A stretch of DNA of 64,000 bases from Diplolepis rosae (GCA_030998225.1 JAPYXD010000704.1:7440001-7504000); one strand, 5' to 3'. Counted from the stretch's first letter, positions 12,067-24,356 are shown. Made by a program: numbers and translations. Notes: generated from the sequence alone by a model not told the origin.

Positions 12067-13298
12067 AAAGGTTTTCCAATAGGGACGTAACAATTTCATA
12101 TCTTTATATGAACGCACCCTTAAACTTTTTTAATGAACTATCAATGTCAAAACGTTAGTTAAAGTCAACATTTTCATCATGGTAAAGTTCAAGAACCAGC
12201 AACGTTTGGAAATTATTAAAAATTACTACCGAAATTCTGAGTCGGTGCTCGCAACTTTAAGAGCGCTTACTCCAATTTTTGGCCGTAATAATCGTCACAC
12301 CCGACAGGCTGTGCGTGCTATAGTGAATACATTGGAGACCAAATTTACTTTATTGGACGTTCCGGTTCCAAAAAGACGTCGTATTGCTCGAAGCGAAGAA
12401 ATAATCGCAGCCGTAAGTGCATCGATTCAAAATGAGCCAAATCAGTCGATTCCACGTCGTTCTCAAGAATTGAGCATCGCTCAAACGACACTGTGGCGTA
12501 TTATGCGAAAAGATCTTGGACTACATGCTTTCAAGATTAAATCAACTCAAGAACTAAAGTTACTTGATCATTTGAAACGCCGAAACTTCTCCAATTGAGC
12601 TCTGGCAAAGTTTGAAGGAAATGAAGAATTTCATTGAAAAATCATCTTCAGCGATGAACCTCATTTCTGGCTCAATGGCTTTGTTAATAAGCAAAATATG
12701 CATTATTGGTCAGCAACAAACCCAAATGTGCCGTATTTTTTCTTGGATGAAAACGACCGTCATGTTACCGTCAATGGAGAGCGCTATCGTGCTATGTTGG
12801 AAGATTATTTGTGGCCAGAATTGGATGAACTTGACATCATCGATATGTGGTTTCAACAAGACGGTGCCACCAGCCACACAGCACGCGTCACAATCGATTT
12901 ATTGAAAGGCAAATTCGGTGAACGTGTTATCTCGAGGAATGGTCCGGTCGAATGGCCGCCTCGTTCATGCGATCTAACGTCATTGGATTTCTTTTTATGG
13001 GGCCATATCAAGTCACTGGTCTATGCCAACAAGCCAGCAACTTTAGACGACCTCAAAGACAACATCCAACGCGAAATTGCCAACGTTCCGGTCGAAATGT
13101 GTGCCAGAGTGGTGGAAAATTGGGTCCAAAGAATCGACCGCTGTAAACGGGCTCGTGGTCGTAATATGACCGATATCGAATTTCACTCATAAAATGTAAT
13201 GCTTGCACTACACCCACAACAAATTTGAACTCAATATCTCAAATATTTCTGTGTTTTATTCATAGATAAAATTGTTATTTCCCTATTGTAAAACCCTT
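12067..13298 (+). mobile_element. DD41D Tc1/mariner transposon, near complete
   Basis: A 1232-bp unit flanked by TA (12065-12066 and 13299-13300). The TIR is AAAGGTTTTCCAATAGGGA on the left and AAGGGTTTTACAATAGGGA as the complement of the right, with further similarity to about 30 bp. It encodes one transposase frame with two premature stops. The related element at 56209 has similar ends. The TA duplication and transposase place it in the Tc1/mariner superfamily. Confidence 0.85.
12179..13192 (+). pseudogene. DD41D transposase with two in-frame stops
   Basis: A single frame of 337 codons from ATG at 12179, with TGA at 12596-12598 and 12635-12637 and no frameshift. Residues 1-60 resemble the DUF4817-type N-terminus (RLEIIKNYYRNSESVLATLR), followed by a second helix-turn-helix region (LSIAQTTLWRIMRKDLGL). 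The catalytic block is IIFSDEPHFWLNG, WFQQDGATSHTA and LTSLDFFLWGHIK. Forty-one residues separate the second and third aspartates, the spacing I recall for the 'visitor' (DD41D) Tc1/mariner group. All three aspartates are kept. The only clear damage is the two stops, so inactivation looks recent. It would cut and paste the surrounding element in the nucleus. Confidence 0.85.
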
Positions 13299-13300
13299 TA

Positions 13301-14073
13301 ATAAGGTTAAACTGGTTGCTGAAAGCAACTTTTTATGTTTTTCTTACCTTTCATCATATTATGGAAACAGAATATTCAGTTGGATATCCTAAAAATTGAA
13401 GAAATTTGAGCAACCTTCACTGTTAAAAAAAGTTTAATTTCGATAAAGTTTTATAAAACTATCGCAGCTGAATGAATTTTTAACCGAAAATCAAATAAAT
13501 TATTTAAATAAATAGAAAGCCGAGAAATTGAAACGAATCGTTAAAATTTTTTGAGACACGGATTTGCCATGAATTTATTGTTGTATTTTATACATTTATA
13601 TGCGTATAAATTGAAAACTTAATTCTAAGAAAATCTTCCATCAGATATAATTAATTAATGGTGGAATTTGTATTGTAAATATACTTTGCCAAAATAATCC
13701 ACTTATCCTACTCCAAGTTTATAACATTTAAGAGAATTATTAAAAGCGAAGTTGAAACTCCGAATCCAAGTTATAAAACTAAAATTTGGTTCTAACTATA
13801 CAGGTAGAGGAATGATGCAGCAAGCATTTTCAGTAGGGGAGACTAACATATGGTGGAATGATTAGAGTGGCGGTGAGACTAGTCGAGAAGCGAATGGCGA
13901 GAATCCCATCTTAAAACTACTTAAGCAACTTAGAAGACTCGCGTGTAGCGCATCGTCGTCGAAGAGTCAATTTTAACTTTATCTCGGAGGCCAAGTTTTG
14001 TGGATGGCGTTTCAAGTGCACCGAAGAAGACGCCTTCTTGCTAGTTATATGTTCTCGATCAAGCGAATGATAC
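13301..14073. other. Intergenic; GC-richer patch at 13810-14070
   Basis: No ORF or paired termini. The last ~260 bp are less AT-rich and less repetitive than their surroundings, which would suit old single-copy sequence, but nothing functional can be read from them. Confidence 0.35.
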
Positions 14074-15543
14074 TACACTGAGAGAAATCGTGTGTACCTA
14101 AATTAAATATATTTTTATAGTTGGACTAATTTTAGTTGAGAAAACTATATTTATGATTGGATAAAATCAATTTATGCTTGTTCTAACTAAGGGCGCATAT
14201 TTGTTATGCCCAACTACATTTTATAGTTCGTTTTGGCGTCAACTAAATTTTTTATTTGGCGAAATTATAAGAATCAATTGAAGTTGCAATAAGAGTATAG
14301 TTACTTCAATTCAATGTCTTAGAGTTATCGTTATTAATATACAAAGTAAATGCAATCAGTGAAAATTGCATTGTTTTAATTATATCCAAGTAATGGTTGT
14401 TTTAAAATACCTATAATTTACTTTAAAGTTTAAGCCTGAAGACTAGATAAGATGGCATAATATTATCTTTGTAAGGTCGATCAGGTTTCATATTGTAAAT
14501 AATAATAATTTATTTGCAATTTTTCAATGGTTTTTTAGATCAAAATATGCTGACTAAAGATATGCGTTACATGTTAGTTATACAAAGTATTTATAAGTAT
14601 ATTCGTTCATCGAAATTTCAATAGTTCATTTTTGAATTTTATCGGTAGCTGTTGCCAACCACGTGAAGTTGGCAGCGTTGCGATTCTGTTTTGGTGATTT
14701 GACCAGCGGCTTTTATGTATTTGAGTGCTGTTTTTTCACGGCGGACCAAGATTATATTCCGTAAGTATGGAATAATACATTTTTATTCAATTAACTTAAA
14801 TGCATCTCCGCATCATTGCCTAAGATAGTTTTGAATGGATGCTTTGTGAAAAACAGGGTGATAAAAAATATTTGTTAATAAAGTTTTCGATGACGCGACG
14901 CAATTTTAACCTCAAGTATTTCCAGTTTTGTATCCGGCAAAACCTAAATATAATATAGAAGAAATATCTTTATGAAGCTTTTGTATCTTTAAAATATTAA
15001 AGAATTTTAGGGTGTGTTCCGAAATTGACTTAGCTTCACCTCGCGCATTATTTTTATAACTTTCTAAAAGTTGTTATACCTTTCAAAACCACATTATCGA
15101 TTTCCAAAAATTCTTATTCTTCAATAATATACAAAAAAATGTACATGATAGGATTGTTAAATTTATGGAAGTAACAATAAAGTAAATTGTAAATATTGTA
15201 AATACTTAAAAATTTTAATATGATTTCACTATTTTTCAACAGTGCATGATCTACATGGAAATCGTCTGTTATAATGAGTAATTTTGTGGAAGACATGCTT
15301 CGAAATTTCAAAATTTCAGCTTATATCGACGTTTTCAAAAGTATACCCACGTTTTATAATTCTTTATTATTTCAAAAACAATTTTGTTTCCAGTTTTAGA
15401 ATAAATTTTTTTTATTCAATCTTGCAAAACTCGATGTAACAATGAAAAATCATTCTTTTTGAAATCGAAGGACAAATCGTTACAAGAAAAAACGGAGTTC
15501 GTTCTTATAATCTTTTATTTCATTTTTTATAATTATTTTGCAG

Positions 15544-16865
15544 ATTTTAATGTTGACGAAACAAATTTTTTCATGCTGTCGGAATCTGAAATCCATGTTT
15601 TAATAGACAACAAAGTTCACGCATACCAATTTCTGTTGGAACGCGAGCAACTGGTGATTGATCAGCACAAATCTCCGGAAGTAAGTGTGGGTGTCACAAT
15701 TAATTAAAATTTCCAAAAAAAAAAAAAAAACGGCACGAGAAAACAACCACGTACACTTTTGCACGATAGAAAACCCAAAGAATAAAAATCCCAGACCGCT
15801 TCGGAAGGATAAATGGCGTATTTTAAAACCATTTTTTTTTCTTTATTTCATTTTTATTCATTATTTATCAGTTGTATTATTTTTACATTTAAGATATTAA
15901 AGAATTTGAAATCTTTCTGTAAAAAAAATCACACGTTTCACTGTGCCAGGATACGAGCCTGGATCTTACGATTGCCAGTCGATTGCTTATTTAATAAGAT
16001 GTTGCGGATTTTATTTTTGTCCTAGAAAGGATTCCATATACAAAACCCGCTGGATAAAGCGTCTGATGGGATCATTTGCGAGAATGTAATTTTACTTCGT
16101 ACGGATGAAAGTCAAGCAGACGCAACTGATGCGTCAAATACCCACAACAGTGCTGGAAATGAAGGGAAAGTATGTGCATCAAAATTGGAGTGATTGTTTG
16201 TTATTTAGAATTTTGCATACTACAGTCACGAATTACTGTTCACAGGTCTTGGAAAATTTGCTTTCACATAAAGCAGTTGTCACTATTCCTACGTTATGTC
16301 TTTATTAGGTCCTCTTCGCAACATTTGGGCCATGAGATTCGAAGGAAAACATCGCTCGTTTAAGCAATATTGTCACGTTAATCACAGTCGAAAAAATTTG
16401 AATTATAGTGTCGCTCTAAAACATCAGCTCGGATTATGCGAATATTTTTTGAATAATATGTTTTCGTTAATCCCTATATCTTATAAACCTTATAAAGAAT
16501 CACGTTGTGATGGAAGGTTAAAAGTTGATTTCGAAAACTCCGTGCTTCAGATCATCAAACAGGTTAATGTTGAAAATCACGCGTTGCAATGTGGTTCGAT
16601 TATAGTTTTAGGCCTCACTAATAATGTTCCGATTTTTGGTACGATAGAAACACTGTATAAAAACGAAAGCTTCGATGGAACGAAATTAGAGCACTTTGTG
16701 ATAACAGTTAAGATGATTCGCTCTGCGTTCGACGATCACATCCAAGCTTATGAGATAACAAATAGTAAGGAACATAAGTTCGTTTTCTTGCATTCTCTTT
16801 GTTCTTATAAATCTTACGTTACATATATAATTAATAATAAGTCTTACGTAATTTGTTCCTATTAA
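15544..16865 (+). CDS. Spliced gene of unnamed family (SAM-like segment plus RFEGKH domain)
   Basis: Three coding exons can be modelled. Exon 1 (15544-15680) has acceptor TTTTGCAG and donor GTAAGT; its peptide (FFMLSESEIHVLI, then HAYQFLLEREQLV) resembles the C-terminal half of a SAM-like domain. Exon 2 (16026-16169) follows TTTTTGTCCTAG, keeps frame for 48 codons and ends at GTATGT. Exon 3 (about 16277-16865) encodes LLGPLRNIWAMRFEGKHRSF, VALKHQLGLCEYF and a C-terminus with HFVITVKMIRSAFDDHIQAY, ending in TAA. A possible upstream exon ends at 14760 before GTAAGT. The GPL-x(3)-W-x-MRFE-x-KH motif occurs, as I recall, in uncharacterised invertebrate proteins often near transposons. About 290 aa are accounted for, shorter than I would expect for that family, so an internal segment may be missing. 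The acceptor of exon 3 is uncertain. Confidence 0.5.
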
Positions 16866-17122
16866 AACTAACATTTATCACGTATAGTATAATTTTTATA
16901 AAAAAGCTTCAGGATATTGTAAATAAAAAAATTACTTCAAACTTCTGACTGTTTTCAATCACTTTTTCCTATTTCAATTATATTTCACATTCACCATTAT
17001 TTATTAACTTATTTCCCTTAAGAAAATCGAATTATTTGCATCAAAATTCTTCTTTGTTATAAAAATGAAAAATGTTGTTTTTCGATATAATCAGCCTTTT
17101 CATTTAAAAAAGGTACATGCTA

Positions 17123-17396
17123 TGGTTATGCTAATAACGAAGACATAGTGGCGCCAATTACAAGAACTTAGTTAATGCTACAACGAATTACATTCTTTTA
17201 ATTGGGATGATGATCAATTCTTAGTTATTCGAACTAAACATTTTTCTCAGTCTAACAACGAAGATATCGTTGCGCTAATTAGGAAAACATAGTGGCGCCA
17301 ACTACAAACACTTAGTTGACGCCAAAACGAACTACATTCTTTTAATTGGGATGATGAGCAATTCTTAGTTATTCGAACTAAAAATTCTTCTCAGTG
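17123..17396. repeat. Tandem duplication of the element's right end
   Basis: Two copies of a ~135-bp terminal segment (about 17123-17247 and 17260-17396) share ACATAGTGGCGCCAA, TTCTTTTAATTGGGATGATG and TTAGTTATTCGAACTAAA. The inner copy ends TTTTTCTCAGTC and the outer one TTCTTCTCAGTG. The inner end is mutated at the last base, so the outer is probably the working terminus. Confidence 0.75.
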
Positions 17397-17750
17397 TATA
17401 TTTGCAAGTTTTAATGCTCTTAATATATCTAAAAACCTCGTCAATGACAAAAAATTGAATAAATGTGTAATGTAACATGTTATATTAATGTTACGTACAC
17501 TCTCCTCGATATCCTTTTGTCTACGTAATCTATTCAAGACACAAACTTGAAATTTTTTTTATTACTTCTAAAATATATATTTTAAAGACTTCGCGTATGA
17601 TCTTTAAAGGATTATTTACAGTCTATCAAACGGTGTATATAGTATATTTGTTATTTGGACCGTTTTGACCATTTTATCAAAGGATTAAAAAAATGAGAAA
17701 AAAACATTTTCATAGCGCCTCCTTTGAAAATCCGATTTTCGGTACCTATA

Positions 17751-17810
17751 GAGCGGGTTGAAACTACGATTTTCAACCCTAGGGTTGAAAGTCGCTATTT
17801 CAACCCGCTC
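17751..17810. repeat. 60-bp palindrome centred on CCCTAGGG
   Basis: GAGCGGGTTGAAA at the left pairs with TTTCAACCCGCTC at the right, and the centre TTTCAACCCTAGGGTTGAAA is itself a perfect palindrome. It would form a long hairpin. It may be a tiny foldback element or a deletion remnant of one. Confidence 0.7.
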
Positions 17811-17853
17811 CACAGTTACAGCCAATCAGATTCTCAAAAGAGTTGCTATGAAA

Positions 17854-17985
17854 AATAGTATACATTACTCGAAACAAAACAAAGCGAAAGCATTTCGTGT
17901 GATTGCAGCCCTCGTTTCACTCGGGCAGCAAACTTCACACTCATGCAATCGCTCTGTTTCGCTCCTTGTAATGTAATATACTATT
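17854..17985. mobile_element. 132-bp foldback with AATAGTATA ends
   Basis: The left end is AATAGTATACATTAC and the complement of the right is AATAGTATATTACATTAC. On the minus strand the interior reads GAGTGTGAAGTTTGCTGCCC, nearly the same as in the foldback at 62847-63055. Similar ends occur at 21716-21772, 36561 and 42214. It is non-coding; the 72-aa open frame across it is incidental. Confidence 0.6.
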
Positions 17986-18837
17986 ATGACCCATTTGCAG
18001 AAAAAGTTTATTTCAAGTTCTTTAAAATGCTTTTTTTCGTTTTTAAAACTCTAAAATCCTATCAAATATGAGGTTTTCAGAAAATAATTATAAAAACAAA
18101 AAATTCTTGATTTTTCATGAATAATCTGGAAATATATAATATATTTAACAACTAAAAAAAAAGTAATATTTCTTATGTATGGAGATATTGTTTTAGTAAC
18201 ATTCATTATTTTATGAAATAAAATATACATTATTTATAATTATTTATAAAAAAATAGAGATGCATAACTTGAAAGTAATTTAAAAGAATTTAATTCGTAA
18301 AGTCATACAATATAAATATTAGAAATTTAATAAGTTTTATGATAAAAATTGATATAAAACGCTTTAGATTGAGAAACATATTATCATATACCATCAAGAA
18401 TAACTGGCGATGTAAGAAAGTTATAACCCGTAACTTAGTAAAAGAATGTAAAATTTGAATAGTTTTATGTAAAAGGGGAGTTAAATCCACTTTTTATAGG
18501 TTCTGAGATGCTAATGAAGTCTAAGTTTAAGGAAGAGTTTTTATTGTTTTGTATAGGAGGTAATTATGTACGAGCAACTCACACGTATAAAATGATTATT
18601 TATTTATTATTATTTTTTCTGAAATGAGTTTTTCAGTTTTAAAGAACTTACATTTAATTTATGTTGCACATATCAAATATACCTTCCCAGATTCATTTCT
18701 CGCTCTTAATATAGACCGAAAAAAATCTGTTACATTTACCGAGTTTATAAATTAAAATAGTGGCAGCATAAACTTTCTGTAAATTTAAAAGATATTTTAG
18801 AACTATTCTCGCTTTTTTGCTAACATAACAGATTCGT
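17986..18837. other. No gene recognised
   Basis: AT-rich, with no supportable ORF or paired termini. Confidence 0.45.
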
Positions 18838-19045
18838 CGATGAATACATAGTCACCTTCCAGCGATATTATGACCTTCTCGTTTCACCAGAATTAGTTTC
18901 CGCCAAGCCATTTTTTTATGTTCAGAAATAAAAAGGAATTGCAGGAGGCCAAATCTGGAGAATATGGTGGATGACACCGGAGTTTGATTAGATTTGCTGT
19001 GGCGATTGCAGACGAATCAGCTGGCATGTTGTCATGGTCGAAGAG
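18838..19045 (-). pseudogene. Mariner transposase C-terminal fragment
   Basis: On the minus strand the reading is FDHDNMPADSSAIATANLIK, then HPPYSPDLASCNSFLF, NIKKWLGG and, after stops and a deletion, SLEGDYV. HDN carries the second catalytic aspartate and HPPYSPDLA is a mariner hallmark. The third aspartate is asparagine here (SCN for the usual PSD). The wording resembles irritans-type mariners such as the one at 24357. N-terminus and TIRs are absent. Confidence 0.72.
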
Positions 19046-20128
19046 CCCTTTTTTCCAAATGGTCTCGTTTTCTATACGATTAAGTGTCGAATCAGCCTAA
19101 TAAATCAGCGTGGTACTTTTCCGTAATTGACCTTTCCTTTTCTGTGCCAAAAAATCAAGGTCGAAAATTTTCATCGTTACAAAGTTCCCTCCAGAAGAAA
19201 GCAATAACTTCATAAAATATAAATGGAACGTCGTATAGATTTTATCCCTGTATAGAGTGATAAAAAGGTAGGATGCTAACTCGATCAGTTCTTTAAACCT
19301 TTTCGTTTGTCCGAGAGTTTTTATTTGAATTGTGAAAAAGAAATCAAAAGATGAAATTCCATAAACTTCAAATAAATGTTATTCGAAAGTTCAATCTTGT
19401 AGAGTGTTAACCAAATTGTCAGTATTATGTTATTCATTTTGAACTATCTATCGGTGACTCAAAATTTAGAAAATTCGAACATGAAAACAGAAGTTTTTGT
19501 TTTCATTTAAATAATAACATTTAAGCCTCAACCAAACAATTTGACGTGCGTGAAATCTTTTGTTTTTTTTAAACTAAACAAATTGGAAAGCAATGTAAAA
19601 AAGGAGTCAAAATCTATTTACTTGTTTAAATCTCAGTAAGATTGAGAGTTTTTCTTGAAACTCTTTTTATACTCTTAAACATTTTTGAAAAGAGTGTTTG
19701 TTGCACTTTAATATAATGCATTTCTGTATTACCCCAACTAAACAAGATAGCGGAACATTTTTTCGCGTTAATATATTTTTTTAAACCACTTAAGTCCCAA
19801 AAATTAGGTTTCAGTCCTTCCAAAAGTTGTTAAATACCTAACCTTGCTTCCTAAAAAAATTTACATTTTTTGTTGCTTTTGTTTGAATCATATAATCGAT
19901 ATTTATTGAAATACCGCCTCAAGCCGAATGAGAATAACTCAATCACATACTGAAAATACAAGAAATATAGTCTACATACGGGCTTTATTATAAATTTTGA
20001 GTGTGCCAATTAAAATAGAAAATTTGAACAACGAGCGGCCCGCAGAGATATCAGATCTTTTAATTAGAATAAAACCTGAAAATCTGTAGTCACACTTCTG
20101 TATAAACTATAGTCCAATGTCTAACACT
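19046..20128. other. No gene recognised
   Basis: AT-rich sequence with no supportable coding stretch. Confidence 0.4.
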
Positions 20129-20215
20129 GGAAAAAATGCTATTGTATCTATAGCATTCCTGCTTAAAGCATGTATACTACTAATTCATGAAAAAAATATT
20201 CAAAAAATGTCAAAA
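20129..20215. mobile_element. Truncated copy of the 7602-7786 MITE
   Basis: AAAAAATGCTATTGTATCTA, CTGCTTAAAGCATGTATAC and ATTCATGAAAAAAATATTC match the left two thirds of the MITE at 7602. The right end is missing. Confidence 0.6.
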
Positions 20216-20581
20216 TTTTTTATTTTGATGAAATCGTACTTTTCCAGCAATGAAAAATAGTATTTGATAATGTATCGTTGGCATCCCGAGTCGAAGTTCT
20301 TGCCTTCTCTTTGCCCTCGCTACACTTTCTGTTTAAAAAATCGAGTGTTTGGCGAGTGTGGAGCGAATATTATGTCTCAAATTCTCGAAAAACTGAAGGT
20401 GAATAGTTTACAAGTTGAACGCAGAGAAGAACGAATACGAAGAGATAGTAAAGCGAGAGCGAAGTGATATTGAAAATTACAATTCCAAGATCAGAAAATT
20501 TAGAATTCAAGAAGGTATAATTAATTATGTGGGGCAGATATATATAGTTGCAATGAGTAATATGCATATGGGACATTCTTA

Positions 20582-21503
20582 TATTTTTGTAGCTTCCTTT
20601 TAATAAATTAACCAACAAGTATTTCGGGATTTTCGAAAAAAAAAATTTTTTTGAGAGATATTAATTTAAACTTTTGATAAAATTGGATAAAATGCTAAAT
20701 TCTTTTGTACTTAAAATTCATTATCTTCGGTTGAAATAATCAAATCGATTTCAGGTTTGTTTCATTTTTTAGCTTATTACGTTAGGTTTTCAGGTAAATA
20801 TTTTTATAATTTTTATTTTGCTAACTAACTGCAGATATTTGTAGTTTAATTTTTAAACAATTTTCGCATGTTTGCCCCCTTAGTGAAAAAGTTTGGAAAA
20901 AATACTATCATATGCGCTATATCTCAATGTAACTAGCGCATATTTAATAAAAGTGGAGACTCAATTAGATCGGACGATATTAAATATTTTTGAGCGCGCG
21001 ACGTGTTTAATCATGTCCGAGTCGAGCCGCAACTAGCCTTCCTCGAGACATAATGTGCTTTTGGTCGACTCAGACAGGATTAAAACGTCGCGCGCTCAAA
21101 AATCTTCAATATCTTTCGATCTAATTGAGTTTCTACTTTTATTAAATATGCGCTAGTTATATTGAGACATAGCGCATATGGCTGTATTTTTTCCAAATTT
21201 TTCTACTGAGGGGGCAAACATGAAAAAATTGTTTGAACAATTAAATTGCCTATATCTGTAGTTAATTAACAAAATTTAAATTATAAAATTATTTATCTGA
21301 AAACCTAACGTAATAAGCTAGAAAATGAAACAAACCTAAAATCGATTTGATTATTTCAACCGGAAATAATGAATTATAAGTATAAGAGAATTTAGCATTT
21401 TATCCAATTTTATCTAAAGTTTAAATTAATAAATCTCTCAAAATTTTTTTTTTTAAATCCCGATATACGTGTTGGTTAATTTATTAAAAAGAAGCTATAA
21501 ATT
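20582..21503. repeat. 0.9-kb inverted repeat with ~440-bp arms
   Basis: The left arm (20582 to about 21025) and right arm (about 21064 to 21503) are complementary through most of their length, apart from scattered substitutions, around a spacer of about 35 bp. Matching landmarks are TAATAAATTAACCAACA, ATTACGTTAGGTTTTCAG, ATATGCGCTA with ACTAGCGCATATTTAATAAA, and the GC-rich inner part GAGCGCGCGACGT. Such an arm pair could form a long hairpin or give double-stranded RNA if transcribed. No ORF spans it. Confidence 0.85.
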
Positions 21504-21715
21504 TTTTTTAATGCATTATATAAAATTTAAATAAAATTCATATTTTGAAAATATACAATACGGAAAATAAAAGAACCTTCTTATATATATGCCGCTAAAT
21601 TCATTGTATAATTCGTTTGTTTAATTTAATTTAATGTAACTTCATGCAATTGCACGAAAAATCAATATTAATATTGCTTCGGTTTTGGGCGTACTTTCGG
21701 CTGGAGATCAAGAAA

Positions 21716-21772
21716 AATAGTATACAACCCACGGCCAGAATGTTTGATGCCCTAGGGTCGTAATATACTATT
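21716..21772. repeat. 57-bp foldback with AATAGTATA ends
   Basis: Starts AATAGTATACAACCC and ends GGGTCGTAATATACTATT. The interior has GTTTGATGCCCTAGGG, similar to GTTTGATGCCCGAG in the 62847 foldback. Possibly a minimal relative of the 17854 element. Confidence 0.5.
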
Positions 21773-23836
21773 ACACAAGATACTTTTTGATAATAAATAA
21801 TGCAATTTTTTAATGTATATTTCAAACTTTAGTTTCATTAAACTTTATACGTAGTTATGATAAAACTGTATGCTAAATATCAATTAATAATTATACTATA
21901 TATATCAACAATCATAATTATAAAAATTAATTAATTAATTACATTAATTTAAAAATAAATCATTATTATATGGAAAATTTGTGAAAAAAGTTGATTTAGT
22001 TTTACTTGAGTAAGGCTAAAAAACTCTAGTTACGACACTTTCTCTCACAAGTTCTGAATAACTCTTGCAGTCACTATATAAGAAAGTTTCGAATTTTATA
22101 TCTCATCATTGTAAGCAAGCGTGAGCGTGATTCGACGAAAGCGTATCGTACTATATATAAGTGTAGTTATTAGGTTTATATATGTAAGGTTATATGTTTA
22201 AGTGTATTTGTGATTAAAAATATGATTGGCTACGACTGAATGGTGTGAATGTATTTGTATTCTGTTTATGTATGTATGTATGTATCGGATGACCAATGGC
22301 AGGTTCGTGGTGAGAATTTTTTTGTTATTTAAGAGAACCATGACAACGTATTTCTATAGAGTTGGCCATCGCCTCGCCCTCGAAAAATGGGAAAACGGTA
22401 ATATGTGCAGTTTTCTATGACTAGAAGAGAGTTGACTATGAATGCTGAACATTTATAGACTCTCTTCTCACATTCTCGTAACCGTCGTCACACATTCCCC
22501 TCAATCTCGACAGTAGAGACTGAGACGAGTCTTAGGATTTCGACTCGGGATACCATTATACTTGATATATTCTCAAAGTATATGTCAAGTACATTATAAA
22601 AAAAAATTTTATACGGAATGAAGAAACCTTTTTTACTTTATGACGTTAAGAAACATTGAATGACTTTTACTTCCCTCTCATTTTCTTGAAAAACTGCCTT
22701 TTTCGGATATTTTATTAAACATAAACTATAAAAAAGTTAAAAAATAATTGGAGGACCCTGTTTGATGCGTCTTTCCCTTTAAAAAACCATCATCGTAATG
22801 TCACTAAATTTCTCGATTTATTGGTTTGATACCCGGATTCTCAACAGTTAAAAGTTCTGTAGATTTTCTCATATACTAGTGTTAGAAAGCACACAGAATA
22901 TAATTTTTATTTGGTTTTGACAAAAACTATTTTCATCGGTATTTTTAGTCCCAATTGTTCCGAACGCAGAATATAAAACAAAAATAGCCAAAATGGTCGC
23001 ATCTAACATTCATTCCGCATATAGAGAATTTACCGTCCAATGGAACACCTGAAGTGATTGACGGATCAAAATCGCTGACAGATTGATGAAAATTATTGGA
23101 AAACGTGGATGGAAATTGATGACTTCAAACGATGCATCATTGAACCGTTTTGATTAATGGAGATCGGTCCCAATTGTTACTTAAATTCATTATACAAGTA
23201 TGTATCCATGTTTATGCGTAAAACATGCAATAAAATTCGGAAACAGTCAATTTTAGTTCAGTGTCATTAACCCTGTGTTCATGATGCAATGGTGATATCT
23301 TTCGCAATAACAAATAAAATCACGCAATACATATTTTTGACCTTCACATACTAATCAGGAAGAAAATTGAACTCAATTTACTTCTAAGATTTGAGATGAG
23401 TTGCAAGGAATTACAATTTTCAAGTTATTATGATTTATTGTAATTTATCCTAAAAGGACATTTTTACCAGAATGATTTAAGTTTCTGAAGATGATGTATT
23501 ATTCACATTGTTTTAAAAAATACCACATAATAGAGCTCAAAAAATGAATTGAAAGTTGAAATAGACGTCATTCACTTTGACATACGTTGTATGACATCGG
23601 AGATGAGTTCTAGATGATTTATTATGTAATATCCCATCGAAAGTTATGAAATAGCAACTATGGATTCTCACACGTCTTCTTGTTATCAAAAATTTCCAAT
23701 TGAAAGTTTGACGCTAAAATATCCATTGACGAAGAACGAGCACTATTGCCAGAGCAAAGCATCTCACTAGACTTATTATCTACATCCACTCTATTCTTTA
23801 TTGTCGGAAAACGTAGTAGGAAAAGAAAATATAAAT
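21773..23836. other. No gene recognised; short TATG microsatellite
   Basis: AT-rich with a short run of TATG units near 22265-22285. Open frames such as 22226-22420 and 23658-23879 have no recognisable domain. Confidence 0.4.
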
Positions 23837-24356
23837 TTAAGGGGGTAGTCCACTGTGATGGCTTTGAAAAATATTGCAAATTATTAAGTGAAAATTTCAG
23901 AACTCAATTTGGAGTAATTTAATACTATAGATAATTTTTGTGAGAGACTTCTGAAATTTTAACGGCATATTTTGCATTAGTATGCGCACCGTCGGAACTA
24001 AAATTATAAATCTAGACAATAATTAACATATTTTTAAAACCCTTTTTAACCGAAAAAAATCGTAAAAATTAGCACCTAGAGATTGAAAATCCACCACATT
24101 GTTACTTTTTAAAATTTAAACATCATTTTTGTTCCAACGAAAGCCACACTCGTATAGATTAATAATCTTCTTGAATTTTTTTGATAGACAAATTACTAGG
24201 GAGTTTGATATAGATAGCACCACAAATTACATTTGCATATTTTTCGCATGAAGTACAATTTTTTAGACGACAGCTGTAAAAAATTGAGCCAATTTCATTG
24301 TTTACTTTCAAAGTTACAGACGATAGAAGCGAACAAGTTTTGATTTTTTTATTAAA

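Larger units (their letters stand above)
14076..17396 (+). mobile_element. 3.3-kb CACTGAG-ended element carrying a spliced gene
   Basis: TA flanks both ends (14074-14075 and 17397-17398). The left end is CACTGAGAGAAATCG and the complement of the right is CACTGAGAAGAATTT. Further in, both arms carry TAGTTCGTTTTGGCGTCAAC in inverted orientation (left about 14223, right about 17305), so the inverted termini are long and diverged. The right end is tandemly duplicated (17123-17396). The interior holds a gene with splice sites whose C-terminal part is intact. The CACTG start and 2-bp duplication recall the CACTA/Mirage/Chapaev group, but I cannot recognise the protein as a transposase of that group. 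The gene could be cargo, a diverged transposase, or host sequence between two MITEs. Confidence 0.55.

Noticed and set aside
15950..16000. tRNA-like complement (GCCAGGATACGAGCCTGG)
   Set aside because: Only a T-arm-like stem is present; it lies in the intron of the 15544-16865 gene and lacks other tRNA features.
22258..22288. TATG microsatellite
   Set aside because: Short and ordinary; noted but of no special interest.
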